Under the pieces are notes generated by a model, which worked only from the letters and a program-made list of their open reading frames with translations, did not search any database and was not told the DNA's origin. The position numbers and the translations under genes are program-made. Below, one piece after another: positions 8,451-17,711 of a stretch of 64,000 bases of DNA (the stretch's first letter is position 1; each line of letters opens with the position of its first letter). Origin of the DNA: Legionella clemsonensis (GTDB lineage: Bacteria; Pseudomonadota; Gammaproteobacteria; Legionellales; Legionellaceae); NCBI RefSeq assembly GCF_002240035.1, contig NZ_CP016397.1, forward strand, positions 1,386,001 through 1,450,000. Reading direction: 5' to 3'.

Positions 8451-9662
8451 TTAAGTTACTAATTGTTCCATCGAAAAGATAGGTAACAGGGTTGCCAGCA
8501 CGATAAACAACACAACAGCCCCCATCAATAAAATGACTAAGGGCTCTAACAGCGTTAATGCAGTATCAATGAGTCGCTTCACTTCGCTATCCAGATGGGA
8601 CGCCGCACGCTCCATCATCGTTGCAATTTGTCCACTTTTTTCACCACTGGCAATTAAATGAATCGCCATTGGATTTAAAAAACCTGTTTCTTTAAGAGCC
8701 TGACTTATAGCAGTCCCCTCCCGTACACGAACAGTTGCCTGATCAAAGGCATTGCGCATGACAAGATTGCTAATCAGACTTGCTGAAACACGCATGGTTT
8801 CAAGTACACTTACCCCTGCGGCAAACAATATACCAAAGGTATGAATATAGCGGGCTACATTCACTGACCTCGTTAAATAAGACGTTACAGGTAACTTCAA
8901 TAGAAGCCTATGCCAGGCTGTTCGAATATTAACATTGCTGAGGCTTTTTTTGAAAGCAATCAAGAACAAAGTGAGTAATAATAAAACAATCAGGCCATAG
9001 GATTTGAGAAAGTCACTAATAGTAATTAAAACTTGAGTCATTCCAGGTAATGATTGACCACTACTGGTGAAAACTTCAATAATTTTAGGCACTACAAAGG
9101 CTAACAGAAAGCTGATAATGGCAGTTGACACAATAACCATCAAAGAGGGATAAATAAGGGCTTGCTGGATCTTTTGCCGTGTTTCCTGCTGATTTTCCGT
9201 ATAATCAGCAAGTTTTTCCAACACCAAGTCCAGGCGTCCTGTTTGTTCTCCAGCGCCCACTGTTGCCCGATATAACTCGGGAAAGGCATTGGGATATTCT
9301 CCCATAGCCTGCGCCAAGGCATAGCCTTCTACGACTTTCGCACGAACGCCTATAATTAATTCACGTACTTTATCTTTTTCAGTTTGTTCACTTACACCTC
9401 GTAAGGATTCTTCAACAGGAATACCTGCAGCAAGTAAAGTGGCCAATTGTCGCGTGAAGAGAGCAAGATCTTGTGAGGATAACTTATCTTTGCGACGAAC
9501 TCGCTGTTGTTTGGCTAAAGTGCGAATTTGGGTGGGAATCATACCTCGTTCACGTAATAATTGCCGTGCATGACGTTCAGAATCAGCTTCAATTACGCCT
9601 TTTGTGGTATTTCCTGTTTTACTTAGCGCTTGATAATGATAGGCGCCCATGGGTTGGTTCAT
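8451..9662 (-). CDS. lspF: Type II secretion inner-membrane protein GspF/LspF
   Basis: Polytopic inner-membrane platform protein of 403 residues that contacts the secretion ATPase. Two T2SSF domains (about 70-190 and 270-395) each end in membrane helices. Signatures seen include LALFTRQLATLLAAGIPVEE and GAGEQTGRLD in the first and FASGEKSGQ-like IASGEKSGQ in the second. It is the first gene of lspFGHIJK, the arrangement known in Legionella. GspC, D, E, L and M genes are not in this window. It is divergent from glnA. Confidence 0.95.
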   Translation of the reverse strand: MNQPMGAYHYQALSKTGNTTKGVIEADSERHARQLLRERGMIPTQIRTLAKQQRVRRKDKLSSQDLALFTRQLATLLAAGIPVEESLRGVSEQTEKDKVRELIIGVRAKVVEGYALAQAMGEYPNAFPELYRATVGAGEQTGRLDLVLEKLADYTENQQETRQKIQQALIYPSLMVIVSTAIISFLLAFVVPKIIEVFTSSGQSLPGMTQVLITISDFLKSYGLIVLLLLTLFLIAFKKSLSNVNIRTAWHRLLLKLPVTSYLTRSVNVARYIHTFGILFAAGVSVLETMRVSASLISNLVMRNAFDQATVRVREGTAISQALKETGFLNPMAIHLIASGEKSGQIATMMERAASHLDSEVKRLIDTALTLLEPLVILLMGAVVLFIVLATLLPIFSMEQLVT

Positions 9663-9748
9663 AAATAGTTGAAGATTAATCAGTTTAATCTATTGGGTTT
9701 AGTAAGTCACTTAAGGTAGACTAGCTGTGGCCAATCTTGGAGGAAAAA

Positions 9749-11158
9749 ATGAGTAAAGATATAGTACTTGCGGCAATAAAAGAACATGATGCCAAATTTA
9801 TTGACTTGCGATTTACCGATACTCGAGGAAAGGAGCAACATATCACCATTCCAGTATCTGCGGTTGATGAGGATTTTATTGAAAATGGAAAAATGATAGA
9901 TGGATCGTCAATTAAAGGTTGGCAAAAAATTCATCAATCTGATCTGGCTCTAGTTCCAGATCTGGATACCATTCTGCCAGATCCTTTTTATCAAGATAGT
10001 ACCTTGATTATTCGCTGTAATGTCGTTGATCCCCAAACCATGCTAGGGTATGACAGAGATCCCCGCTCTATTGCAAAACGTGCTGAAGCCTATTTACAAT
10101 CCACTGGAATTGCGGACACAGCCTACTTTGGCCCAGAACCTGAGTTTTTCCTGTTTGATAGTGTGCGTTGGGGCACTAATATACGCGGCTCCTTTTACGA
10201 AATAGACTCTGATGAAGGCCAATGGAACTCAGAAAAAGTTTTTGAGGGTGGAAATATTGGCCACAGACCAAGTGTTAAAGGTGGCTATTTTCCCGTGCCA
10301 CCAGTTGATTCGTCACAAGATATTCGTTCCGCTATTTGCTTGACGCTTGAAGCATTAGGTTTGGTTGTTGAAGCCCATCATCACGAAGTCGCTACGGCGA
10401 ATCAGTGTGAAGTAGCAATGCGCTTTAATACGTTGATGAAAAAAGCAGATGAACTGCAATTATTGAAATATGTTATTCATAATGTTGCCCATAATTATGG
10501 AAAAACAGCCACCTTTATGCCCAAACCTTTAGTAGGCGACAATGGAAATGGAATGCATTGCCACCAGTCTTTAGTCAAAGATGGGGTGAATTTGTTTGCT
10601 GGGGATCAATATGCTGGTTTATCTGAAACAGCCCTTTATTACATTGGTGGAATTATCAAGCATGCCCGTGCATTAAATGCATTAACCAATCCCGCAACAA
10701 ACAGTTACAAACGATTGGTACCGGGTTTTGAAGCGCCTGTTCTTTTGGCTTATTCAGCGCGCAATCGTTCAGCCGCCATTCGCATTCCTCATGTAAGTAA
10801 TCCCAAGGCTCGTCGTATTGAAGTACGTTTCCCCGATCCGATGGCCAATCCTTATCTTGCTTTTGCAGCAATGATGATGGCAGGACTTGATGGCATTCAG
10901 AAGAAGCTTCATCCGGGTCAACCCATGGATAAAGACTTGTATGACTTACCACCAGAAGAGTTAATTGATATACCCACTGTATGTAGTTCCCTTGAACAAG
11001 CAGTATATCATCTGCAAGAAGATCAAGAATTCTTGCTGCAAGGAGATGTATTTAGCAAAGATTTTATCAAAAGTTATATTGAGCTTCGCGAAGCAGAAAT
11101 TTCAATGCTTAGAAGTATGGTACATCCACTTGAATTTGAATGGTATTACAGCCTCTAA
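9749..11158 (+). CDS. glnA: Glutamine synthetase, type I
   Basis: ATP-dependent amidation of glutamate to glutamine, the main route of ammonia assimilation. The protein has 469 residues from ATG 9749, the usual GSI length, with GGAGGAAAAA just before the start. It contains the beta-grasp domain ([10 protein letters not shown]), the catalytic domain motifs [22 protein letters not shown] and the ATP site [10 protein letters not shown]. The adenylylation Tyr lies in [10 protein letters not shown], so GlnE control is likely. The intergenic region with lspF is under 90 bases and probably holds both promoters. No convincing sigma-54 site was found there. Confidence 0.97.
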   Translation: MSKDIVLAAIKEHDAKFIDLRFTDTRGKEQHITIPVSAVDEDFIENGKMIDGSSIKGWQKIHQSDLALVPDLDTILPDPFYQDSTLIIRCNVVDPQTMLGYDRDPRSIAKRAEAYLQSTGIADTAYFGPEPEFFLFDSVRWGTNIRGSFYEIDSDEGQWNSEKVFEGGNIGHRPSVKGGYFPVPPVDSSQDIRSAICLTLEALGLVVEAHHHEVATANQCEVAMRFNTLMKKADELQLLKYVIHNVAHNYGKTATFMPKPLVGDNGNGMHCHQSLVKDGVNLFAGDQYAGLSETALYYIGGIIKHARALNALTNPATNSYKRLVPGFEAPVLLAYSARNRSAAIRIPHVSNPKARRIEVRFPDPMANPYLAFAAMMMAGLDGIQKKLHPGQPMDKDLYDLPPEELIDIPTVCSSLEQAVYHLQEDQEFLLQGDVFSKDFIKSYIELREAEISMLRSMVHPLEFEWYYSL

Positions 11159-11161
11159 ATA

Positions 11162-11668
11162 GTGAGCAGGCTGTATTTTATTCTGTTGACTTTGGTTGTG
11201 AACCCCCTGTTTGCTGAAATTTATCAGTGGGTTGACAGCCAGGGTGTTACTCATTTTAGTGATACTTCTCATGAAAGTGCTAAAAAAATTGAGTTACCAT
11301 TAATTTCATCGTTTTCTTCCCCTTCAACGGTAAAACCTCAAAAGAACACTCAGCAGCTGCAAAGCTCAACACTTTATGAGATAACCATTGTTCAACCTAA
11401 AAATGAGGCAACAATTCGTAATAATCTCGGAGAGCTGACCGTTGTTGTAAAAATAAATCGGCAACTAGAAGCAAAAGAGACGCTTATATTATTTTGTGAT
11501 GGCAAAATAATCAGGAAAACGCATAAAAAATGGACCTTTCAACTAAAAGGAGTTGAGCGCGGAACTCATGAACTGCTTGTAAAAATTCTAGATGAGAAGG
11601 GCAAAGAACTGACAACAAGTAAGTCAATTGTTTTTTTTATGCACAGAGCCTATCGTAAAAAAATATAG
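11162..11668 (+). CDS. DUF4124 domain periplasmic protein
   Basis: Exported protein of 168 residues starting at GTG 11162, three bases after the glnA stop, so it is cotranscribed with glnA. A signal peptide (about 1-18, ending NPLFA) is followed at once by EIYQWVDSQGVTHFSD, the DUF4124 signature of gammaproteobacterial envelope proteins. The rest (about 70-168) looks like a beta-rich Ig-type domain. The function of DUF4124 is unknown. Confidence 0.85.
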   Translation: MSRLYFILLTLVVNPLFAEIYQWVDSQGVTHFSDTSHESAKKIELPLISSFSSPSTVKPQKNTQQLQSSTLYEITIVQPKNEATIRNNLGELTVVVKINRQLEAKETLILFCDGKIIRKTHKKWTFQLKGVERGTHELLVKILDEKGKELTTSKSIVFFMHRAYRKKI

Positions 11669-11728
11669 TTGCGTACATTTACTTTAATTGGTTGTAGATA
11701 ATTGATGGGATTAAATAGGAAATTTTAC

Positions 11729-12940
11729 ATGAATAATGATGAGAATGACGTCAATTGGTTGTCCCTTCCATTGGATACGTGGCGTGAGATATTCAGTTTT
11801 TTAACAGCTGAAGAGCTTGCAATTGCCAGCCTTAGTTGTAAGAAAATTCATGCCATTAGTATGGATGAACAAGTTCAGGCAAAATCCCCATGGCAGATTA
11901 CAGATTATCGCCCGGGTAAAGCTGAATTAATTAAACGATATCAAATGTCATTTACTACTCCAAGCTATTTAAAAGATAGTCAATGGATTACTACCATAGC
12001 TAGTACGACTTCACAGGCTATTGTAGCAACTATAGCTGGTTGGGAATGGCTTGATCTTGTAAATGAAAAATACTCCGAAATTATAGAGGGTGGGGATCTT
12101 CAAGGAATGTTAGCTAAAAGCGCAAGCGGATTAATAGCGGCTGATAATGGAATTGGGTCGTATGCTCATGTATTTGATACTACTCAAGGTAATATAAGAT
12201 GCACGATAGCATTTAAATATCCTCAGCAATCTGTCTTAGGTTTTTTAACGGATGACAGATTAATTACTGGAGAATGGGGAGGTTATCCTAAGGTAAAATC
12301 CATTTTCATATGGAATTCTTCAACAGCTAAGCTAATAAAGCAAATTTCTATCCAAATAATGGGTTTTCGTATTGCTGTTTTAGATAACCAACACGTAGCA
12401 CTACTTGTTCGTGATTATCGAAAAAATGTTGATAGTCTCAACGTTTTGAATATTGATAGTGAACTATGGACAGCTACATTAGATGAACAACCTTTCGGAA
12501 GCTTCGTTGATTTCATTGCCTTAGGCAATCAATATATTGTTAGCGCCTTGGAGTACAATGGCCTGAAAATTTATGATGCATTTCAGGGAACTTGCCTAAC
12601 GCATATTTCAGAGCAGCACTATAACAGTTGCAGTTTAGTCCCTTTGAATGCCAGACAGTTTATTAGCTACAGCACAGAGTCTTATTCCTCCTATTTTGAA
12701 AAAAATCAATTAACAACCATGCGTATATGGGATGCAGTGACTGGTAAATCAATGGCGATTGCAAATGAACTCCAGAAGACAAGTCCTTCCTGCATCAGTG
12801 TCCTCCCAGATGGTAAGCTATTGACTTATAAAGATAAAAAACTTACCTTGTGGTCTTTTCCCCTATTTAAGGGAAATAAAACAGTGAAAGAAGGGAGTCA
12901 GGAGCAAAACATCTTGAATAATATCTGCAATATTATTTAG
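11729..12940 (+). CDS. F-box protein with WD40-like beta-propeller, putative effector
   Basis: Protein of 403 residues from ATG 11729, which has AGGA eight bases upstream; ATG 11705 is a weaker alternative. Residues 13-44 match the F-box: LPLDTWREIFSFLTAEELAI then SLSCKKIHAIS. F-boxes bind host SKP1 in SCF ubiquitin ligases. From about residue 140 to 385 there are degenerate propeller blades ending in strand-turn motifs: AHVFDTTQGN, IFIWNSSTAKL, LKIYDAFQGTC, MRIWDAVTGKS and LTLWSF. F-box plus WD40 is the layout of eukaryotic FBXW substrate receptors. No signal peptide. A Dot/Icm effector is the likely role (inference). The C-terminus is hydrophobic (NNICNII). Confidence 0.8.
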   Translation: MNNDENDVNWLSLPLDTWREIFSFLTAEELAIASLSCKKIHAISMDEQVQAKSPWQITDYRPGKAELIKRYQMSFTTPSYLKDSQWITTIASTTSQAIVATIAGWEWLDLVNEKYSEIIEGGDLQGMLAKSASGLIAADNGIGSYAHVFDTTQGNIRCTIAFKYPQQSVLGFLTDDRLITGEWGGYPKVKSIFIWNSSTAKLIKQISIQIMGFRIAVLDNQHVALLVRDYRKNVDSLNVLNIDSELWTATLDEQPFGSFVDFIALGNQYIVSALEYNGLKIYDAFQGTCLTHISEQHYNSCSLVPLNARQFISYSTESYSSYFEKNQLTTMRIWDAVTGKSMAIANELQKTSPSCISVLPDGKLLTYKDKKLTLWSFPLFKGNKTVKEGSQEQNILNNICNII

Positions 12941-12986
12941 AAAGCGCCTAAGGGTTGGAAAATCAGTCAGCGTTAAAATCAGACTT

Positions 12987-13214
12987 TTAAAACACGACGA
13001 TAGATGCTGAGCCTTCAGGATGACTCTCATCAAAATCATGTAGTTTTTCAGTGGGTTTACAAGTGCCCGCCCTTTGTTGAAATACAGTATTGATATTAGG
13101 ATAATTTTTGCGAATTTCTACTGGGATATTAGCTGATGGTGGGGGAGTGTTAGGCTTTCCCGTATTTCCAATATTCATTGCCAATAATTCTTCTCTTGTA
13201 TATCTTATCTTCAT
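12987..13214 (-). CDS. Small protein with N-terminal eIF4E-binding motif, putative effector
   Basis: Small frame of 75 residues converging on the F-box gene (46 bases between stops) and divergent from htpG. It opens MKIRYTREELLAMN. Residues 5-11 (YTREELL) fit the canonical YxxxxL-phi eIF4E-binding motif. RYTREELL differs from RYTKEELL of metazoan 4E-T only by Lys to Arg, and the position at the very N-terminus resembles yeast Caf20. The middle is Pro/Asn-rich and probably disordered. The tail is acidic with Ser/Ala and ends IVVF, as many Dot/Icm signals do. The ribosome site is weak, so expression is not certain. The function is inferred from the motif only. Confidence 0.55.
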   Translation of the reverse strand: MKIRYTREELLAMNIGNTGKPNTPPPSANIPVEIRKNYPNINTVFQQRAGTCKPTEKLHDFDESHPEGSASIVVF

Positions 13215-13347
13215 GTCTGAGCTTTGCGGTAAAAAAGAGGAAAGAATGATATCAAAAAGAACTGAGAGTTGAAAAGATATCCAGGTAATTAGTAATTTTA
13301 GTCATCTGCATCAAGCAATTAAATAGGATCTCTTGGTAAAACTCTCC

Positions 13348-13375
13348 CTTGAAATTATTAATTTAAACCCATATA
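13348..13375 (+). promoter_or_regulatory. Sigma-32 (heat-shock) type promoter of htpG
   Basis: CTTGAAA (13348-13354) and CCCATATA (13368-13375) are separated by exactly 13 bases, close to the RpoH consensus CTTGAAA-N13/14-CCCCATnT. It lies about 48 bases before the htpG start, as expected for a heat-shock gene. Confidence 0.75.
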
Positions 13376-13422
13376 TACCGGTCTAACCCAATTATTTTAT
13401 TAAAAAATCTGGAGATTTATAA

Positions 13423-15291
13423 ATGGTGAGTAAGCAGCAAACAATGGGCTTTCAAACTGAAGTAAAGCAAATGTTGCATTTAGTCGTTCATTCCCTGTAT
13501 TCCAACAAAGAGATATTTTTACGTGAATTAATTTCAAATGCTTCGGATGCCTTGGACAAGCTACGCTTTCTTGCTCTCTCAGATTCTTCTTTATATGAAG
13601 GAAATTCTGATTTGCGTATCGTTGTTGATTTTAATGAAAAGAATCGCACTATTAGTATTAAAGATAACGGTATTGGTTTAAGTTGGGATGAAGCTGTTGA
13701 GAACTTAGGAACGATTGCAAAATCAGGTACCAAAGAATTCGTCAGTCATTTAACCGGAGAAAGTGCAAAAGATGCTCATCTAATTGGTCAATTTGGAGTG
13801 GGATTTTATTCGGCATTCATTGTCGCCGATAAAGTTACTGTAAAAAGTCGTCGAGCAGGACTTAAACCGGAAGAAGGTATTGTTTGGCAGTCCAAGGGTG
13901 AGGGCGAATTTACTATTGGCCAGGAAAAGAAAGCGGAACGGGGTACTGAAGTTATTCTTCATTTAAAGAAAGAGGAGGATGAGTTCTTAAGTGATTGGCG
14001 GTTGCGCAACATTATTACTAAGTACTCTGATCATATCTGTTGGCCAGTGGTCATGAAAAAAAGAGAGGATGAGAATAAGGAAACCAAGGAATTTGAAACT
14101 GTCAATAAAGCTACTGCACTGTGGACATTACAGAAGAATGAAATCAGTGATGAAGATTACAAAACACTTTACAAGCATATTTCTCATGATTTTCAGGATC
14201 CTTTAATCTGGTCACACAATCATGTCGAAGGAAAACAGGATTACATCAGTTTACTGTATATTCCTTCCCATGCACCTTTTGATTTGTGGCAACAAGAAAT
14301 GAAGCACGGTTTAAAACTATATGTAAAACGTGTGTTCATTATGGATGATGCCTCCCAGTTTCTGCCAAGATATTTACGCTTTGTGAAGGGAATTGTTGAC
14401 GCAAGTGATTTGCCATTAAATGTTTCGCGTGAAATTTTACAAGAAAACAAACAGGTTGAGGCAATTAAATCGGCTTGTACCAAACGGGTACTTTCCATGT
14501 TGGAAAAATTGAGTAATCAAGAGCCAGAAACCTATCAAAAATTTTGGGATGAATTTGGTTTGGTTCTTAAAGAAGGACCTATTGAAGAGTACAGTAACCG
14601 TGAAGCCGTTGCCAAATTATTACGCTTTGCTACTACCAAAAGTGACTCTGAGAAGCAGAATGTATCGTTAACGGATTATGTGTCGCGTATGAAGGAAGGG
14701 CAAGATAAAATCTACTATCTGACTGCATCCAGTTACAATGCTGCGAAGAATAGTCCACATCTTGAAATTTTTAAGAAAAAGGACATTGAAGTGTTACTCT
14801 TAACCGATCGCATTGATGAGTGGCTGGTAGGCTACATGAGTGAGTTTGATGGCAAGAAGTTACAATCAGTCAGCAAGGGTAAAATTGATTTGGATGTTGC
14901 CGATGCACCTGAAATTAAAAAGCAGGAAGAGACTCTTGCACCGATGCTTAAGCAAATTAAAGAGGTATTAGGTGATAGAGTGAAAGAGGTGCAATTAACC
15001 AATCGCTTGACTGAGTCGCCAGCTTGTATTGTTGCTGATGAGCAGGATATGGGATTAGAAATGCAACGCATCCTGCAAGCTGCAGGACAACAAGTGCCTC
15101 AGGCCAAACCTATTTTTGAAATCAATCCAGAACATACGCTAATCAAACGCCTGCATGGTATAGAAGACGACAGTCGTTTTGCCGAATGGGTGGTTATGTT
15201 GTTTGAGCAAGCTGTACTGGCCGAGGGAGGACAATTGGATAATCCTGCTGATTTTGTCAGTCGAGTTAACAAGCTTTTACTAGAGGCTTAA
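13423..15291 (+). CDS. htpG: Molecular chaperone HtpG (Hsp90)
   Basis: Bacterial Hsp90 of 622 residues, normal length. The N-terminal GHKL ATPase domain shows [29 protein letters not shown] and [12 protein letters not shown]. The middle domain has [13 protein letters not shown] with the catalytic Arg region. The C-terminal dimerisation domain follows. ATG 13423 has GGAG at eight bases. It lies downstream of a sigma-32 type promoter, so heat induction is expected. It is flanked by effector-like genes, which is unusual company for a housekeeping chaperone. Confidence 0.97.
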   Translation: MVSKQQTMGFQTEVKQMLHLVVHSLYSNKEIFLRELISNASDALDKLRFLALSDSSLYEGNSDLRIVVDFNEKNRTISIKDNGIGLSWDEAVENLGTIAKSGTKEFVSHLTGESAKDAHLIGQFGVGFYSAFIVADKVTVKSRRAGLKPEEGIVWQSKGEGEFTIGQEKKAERGTEVILHLKKEEDEFLSDWRLRNIITKYSDHICWPVVMKKREDENKETKEFETVNKATALWTLQKNEISDEDYKTLYKHISHDFQDPLIWSHNHVEGKQDYISLLYIPSHAPFDLWQQEMKHGLKLYVKRVFIMDDASQFLPRYLRFVKGIVDASDLPLNVSREILQENKQVEAIKSACTKRVLSMLEKLSNQEPETYQKFWDEFGLVLKEGPIEEYSNREAVAKLLRFATTKSDSEKQNVSLTDYVSRMKEGQDKIYYLTASSYNAAKNSPHLEIFKKKDIEVLLLTDRIDEWLVGYMSEFDGKKLQSVSKGKIDLDVADAPEIKKQEETLAPMLKQIKEVLGDRVKEVQLTNRLTESPACIVADEQDMGLEMQRILQAAGQQVPQAKPIFEINPEHTLIKRLHGIEDDSRFAEWVVMLFEQAVLAEGGQLDNPADFVSRVNKLLLEA

Positions 15292-15330
15292 CTATTGTTT
15301 TTTGACTATATCTGGTTCAGTTAAATTTAT

Positions 15331-15352
15331 CCTGCATGCTTAGCCATGCAGG
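15331..15352 (+). terminator. Hairpin after htpG
   Basis: CCTGCATG (15331-15338) pairs perfectly with CATGCAGG (15345-15352) around a six-base loop, 39 bases past the htpG stop. There is no T tract, so it may be an mRNA-end stabiliser rather than an intrinsic terminator. Confidence 0.4.
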
Positions 15353-15483
15353 CTCCATCCTTTCTCCATGCAATCATGACAAATTTCTATCTACATGAAG
15401 TAACGAGTTAAATGATACGAAGAAATCAGGGATATTACCTGGAATGGGACGTAATGAGGCATTGAATAATAATTTGTTCATTT

Positions 15484-15516
15484 TTGTTCATGCTGTCTTA
15501 ATGTTTATATAATATA
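15484..15516 (+). promoter_or_regulatory. Promoter overlapping a PmrA-box-like direct repeat
   Basis: TTGTTC (15484-15489) and TATAAT (15508-15513) are 18 bases apart, 31 bases before the next ATG. Overlapping this, cTTAATgTT (15497-15505), two bases, then tATAATATa (15508-15516) resembles the Legionella PmrA box (cTTAATatT repeated with a two-base gap). The second half is degenerate and overlaps the -10, so PmrA control is only a suggestion. Confidence 0.4.
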
Positions 15517-15547
15517 CTGTGTTGAATGCGTTAAGATGAGTTAGAAC

Positions 15548-17047
15548 ATGCCTAAAGTTAAAGTGATTACTGGTAATTATAGAGAAGTCTGTAATAAGTT
15601 ATTCTCCAAAGTTGCTGCAGATGGTTTCTGTGCAGGATCCTCATTTCAAGAAGCGGGTGATGAAATTTTAAAGGATATTCCCCGAGGTTACTTTGTCAGT
15701 TCAAATGGTAGAACCCATAAAGATTTAATGTCTACCTGGATAAATCCCAAAGTATCTAAAGCTTATAGCCAGGGAAATATTAATGCTTCTTTTTTCTTGC
15801 TTCCGTTCCAGAACTTCCTAACAAGTGTAGAAAATGAGCCTTATTTGGAAGAAATAAAAAAAAGTAAACAGCTAAATATGGAGTCCTATTTCTTCATGGA
15901 TAGAAAAAATTTAAAAGAGATAAATTTTGCTTTTTATGACGATGAGGGGATTCCGTGCGGAGTATTCTTTATCTATTCTACACTTGCTCCGCAGCTTTGG
16001 TCCGCAGCTATAATACGCAATACTCCTGCAGCACCTGAAGAAAGAGAAGTTCTCTTTATGTCTGCGGAGAAAATAATTAAACACCCCGGAGATAAAGTGG
16101 TCAATGGTGGTGAGGCAAACAAACTTTTTTTGAGTTTCTTACGTTCCAAAAAAATTAAAAATATATTCGCGGGAATTATTAATAACAATGGAGCAGTTAA
16201 TAACGCTAATCCTGAGCTATTAAAAGACATCACTCACTTACATCTTTGTCAAGCAGATATTGATGAGAAAACGAGGCAGCTTCGCATCCTAAAGGATAAA
16301 AAATTATCGGCTAAACAATTTAAAGTATGTCGATTGTTATTGCAGGAAAAACAGAAAAAAAATATTGAAATAACTAACAATTGGGTTCACTCTTGGAAGG
16401 AAGAGCACTCATATCCAGAGCTCGATCAAGCAGCTTCTCAATCCTTTTGGCAAAGGAATATTGGTAAAATTACTGTTGGTGCAGTAGCTGTTTTGGCCAC
16501 AATAGGGCTTATATTAACGTTGACAGGAGTTCTAGCGCCACTTGGAATAGCTCTGGGCGGAGTAGCTGCTATTTTAGGCATTGTCGGTGCATCTATTGCT
16601 GGTGTTACGGCTGTGACTAGTGCTATAAAAACAGTACTGGATGAAAAAAAATTAGCAGATTATCAAGCTGAAATAAAAAGCATTGAGTTTACAGGACAAA
16701 AAAAGATTCAAGAAGTCAGCGAAAAAATGGATTTTGCAAATAATTCTGAACAAATTGCCCATGCTATCTTATTTGCTGACTTTAGCGCAGAAGAATTTGA
16801 TACGCTCATGCAACAGCTGGAAAAAGCAGAGACAGTATTGGAAGAGGATTTACCTTCCGATTTTCAAAAGCAAGTTCAGGAACTAGAAACGGTAGTAGGC
16901 TTTCCTGAAGTCGCTACCGTTGCTGAACAACTTATTAGCAGCATACCCTCATCTCCCAAGGACATCATGGAAAAATCACAACCCACTACTAATCTTAACG
17001 GTACTATTACTGAAGACGTAGTATCTACAGGACTTGAGAGTAAATAG
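15548..17047 (+). CDS. Uncharacterised protein with membrane hairpin, putative effector
   Basis: Not recognised as a known family; 499 residues. Residues 1-300 form a soluble, mixed alpha/beta region without a signal peptide. About 310-370 is a Gly/Ala-rich hydrophobic stretch (ITVGAVAVLATIGLILTLTG, then LGIALGGVAAILGIVGASIA), which fits a two-helix membrane hairpin. About 375-450 is charged and helical. The tail is Ser/Thr/Glu-rich (TEDVVSTGLESK). A cytosolic head with a late membrane hairpin is common among Dot/Icm effectors that insert into host membranes; this role is inference. The gene behind it follows after 19 bases. The ribosome site is weak. Confidence 0.7.
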   Translation: MPKVKVITGNYREVCNKLFSKVAADGFCAGSSFQEAGDEILKDIPRGYFVSSNGRTHKDLMSTWINPKVSKAYSQGNINASFFLLPFQNFLTSVENEPYLEEIKKSKQLNMESYFFMDRKNLKEINFAFYDDEGIPCGVFFIYSTLAPQLWSAAIIRNTPAAPEEREVLFMSAEKIIKHPGDKVVNGGEANKLFLSFLRSKKIKNIFAGIINNNGAVNNANPELLKDITHLHLCQADIDEKTRQLRILKDKKLSAKQFKVCRLLLQEKQKKNIEITNNWVHSWKEEHSYPELDQAASQSFWQRNIGKITVGAVAVLATIGLILTLTGVLAPLGIALGGVAAILGIVGASIAGVTAVTSAIKTVLDEKKLADYQAEIKSIEFTGQKKIQEVSEKMDFANNSEQIAHAILFADFSAEEFDTLMQQLEKAETVLEEDLPSDFQKQVQELETVVGFPEVATVAEQLISSIPSSPKDIMEKSQPTTNLNGTITEDVVSTGLESK

Positions 17048-17066
17048 CTGTTTAGAGGAGTGTAAA

Positions 17067-17456
17067 ATGGTGAGTTCATTTTTTGACAAAGATGTCCACT
17101 CTTCTGCTTATACCAGGCTATTAACAGAAAATGAGAAAAAAATGCGCCGAGAGCGGATTTCTCAAGCAGAAAAGGCGTTGCAACAATTCAAGCAGGAAAT
17201 AGATGAGCGGTCCAAAAAGCTAAATCAAATCTCTTATTTTATTAAGGCCAAACATAAACTTTATGATCAACTGGTAATAGAGTTCCAAAACTCTCCTTCA
17301 TCACAATTAGCTGAAGAGTTGGCTACTTTAGAACAGGCAATTAAGGAGCTTGACACGATGCTTGAGCAGAGTCACCCAGAGCAGGTTATTGCCCGTTTAA
17401 GTTCTCGATACGAGGAGTTAAAGGCCGAGTTTGAACAAAAAAAATCGGCCACTTAA
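17067..17456 (+). CDS. Coiled-coil small protein downstream of hairpin protein
   Basis: Unrecognised 129-residue protein. The start is placed at ATG 17067 because GAGGAGTG sits just upstream; the frame itself opens at 17034. From about residue 20 to the end it is a nearly continuous charged amphipathic helix (ERISQAEKALQQFKQEIDER and similar), so a coiled coil is expected. It lies 19 bases after the 499-residue protein, suggesting an operon and perhaps a partner or chaperone for it (inference). Confidence 0.7.
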   Translation: MVSSFFDKDVHSSAYTRLLTENEKKMRRERISQAEKALQQFKQEIDERSKKLNQISYFIKAKHKLYDQLVIEFQNSPSSQLAEELATLEQAIKELDTMLEQSHPEQVIARLSSRYEELKAEFEQKKSAT

Positions 17457-17711
17457 TGGTATAGAAACAATTAATTATCAGAGAGTCTTTTCAGCATTTC
17501 TATAAAACCTCTCCTTACTTGAGAAATTGAGAAAAGGGAAAAGCTCGCCAGAGTTGTTGGAGGCAAATTTAATCGAGTTTCTATTATCACGCCCATGCAA
17601 AATTTATAACAAATATTTAATTGTTATTTGCAAAAATAGAATTTTATTCATAAGGTTAAAGCAGTAGGTTTAGTTTAGAATTTTATAGGATTAGCAATGC
17701 AGGGAGCTAAT

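Noticed and set aside
9731..9746. Sigma-54-like GG...TTG sequence before glnA
   Set aside because: It does not keep the GG-N10-GC spacing and overlaps the ribosome binding site.
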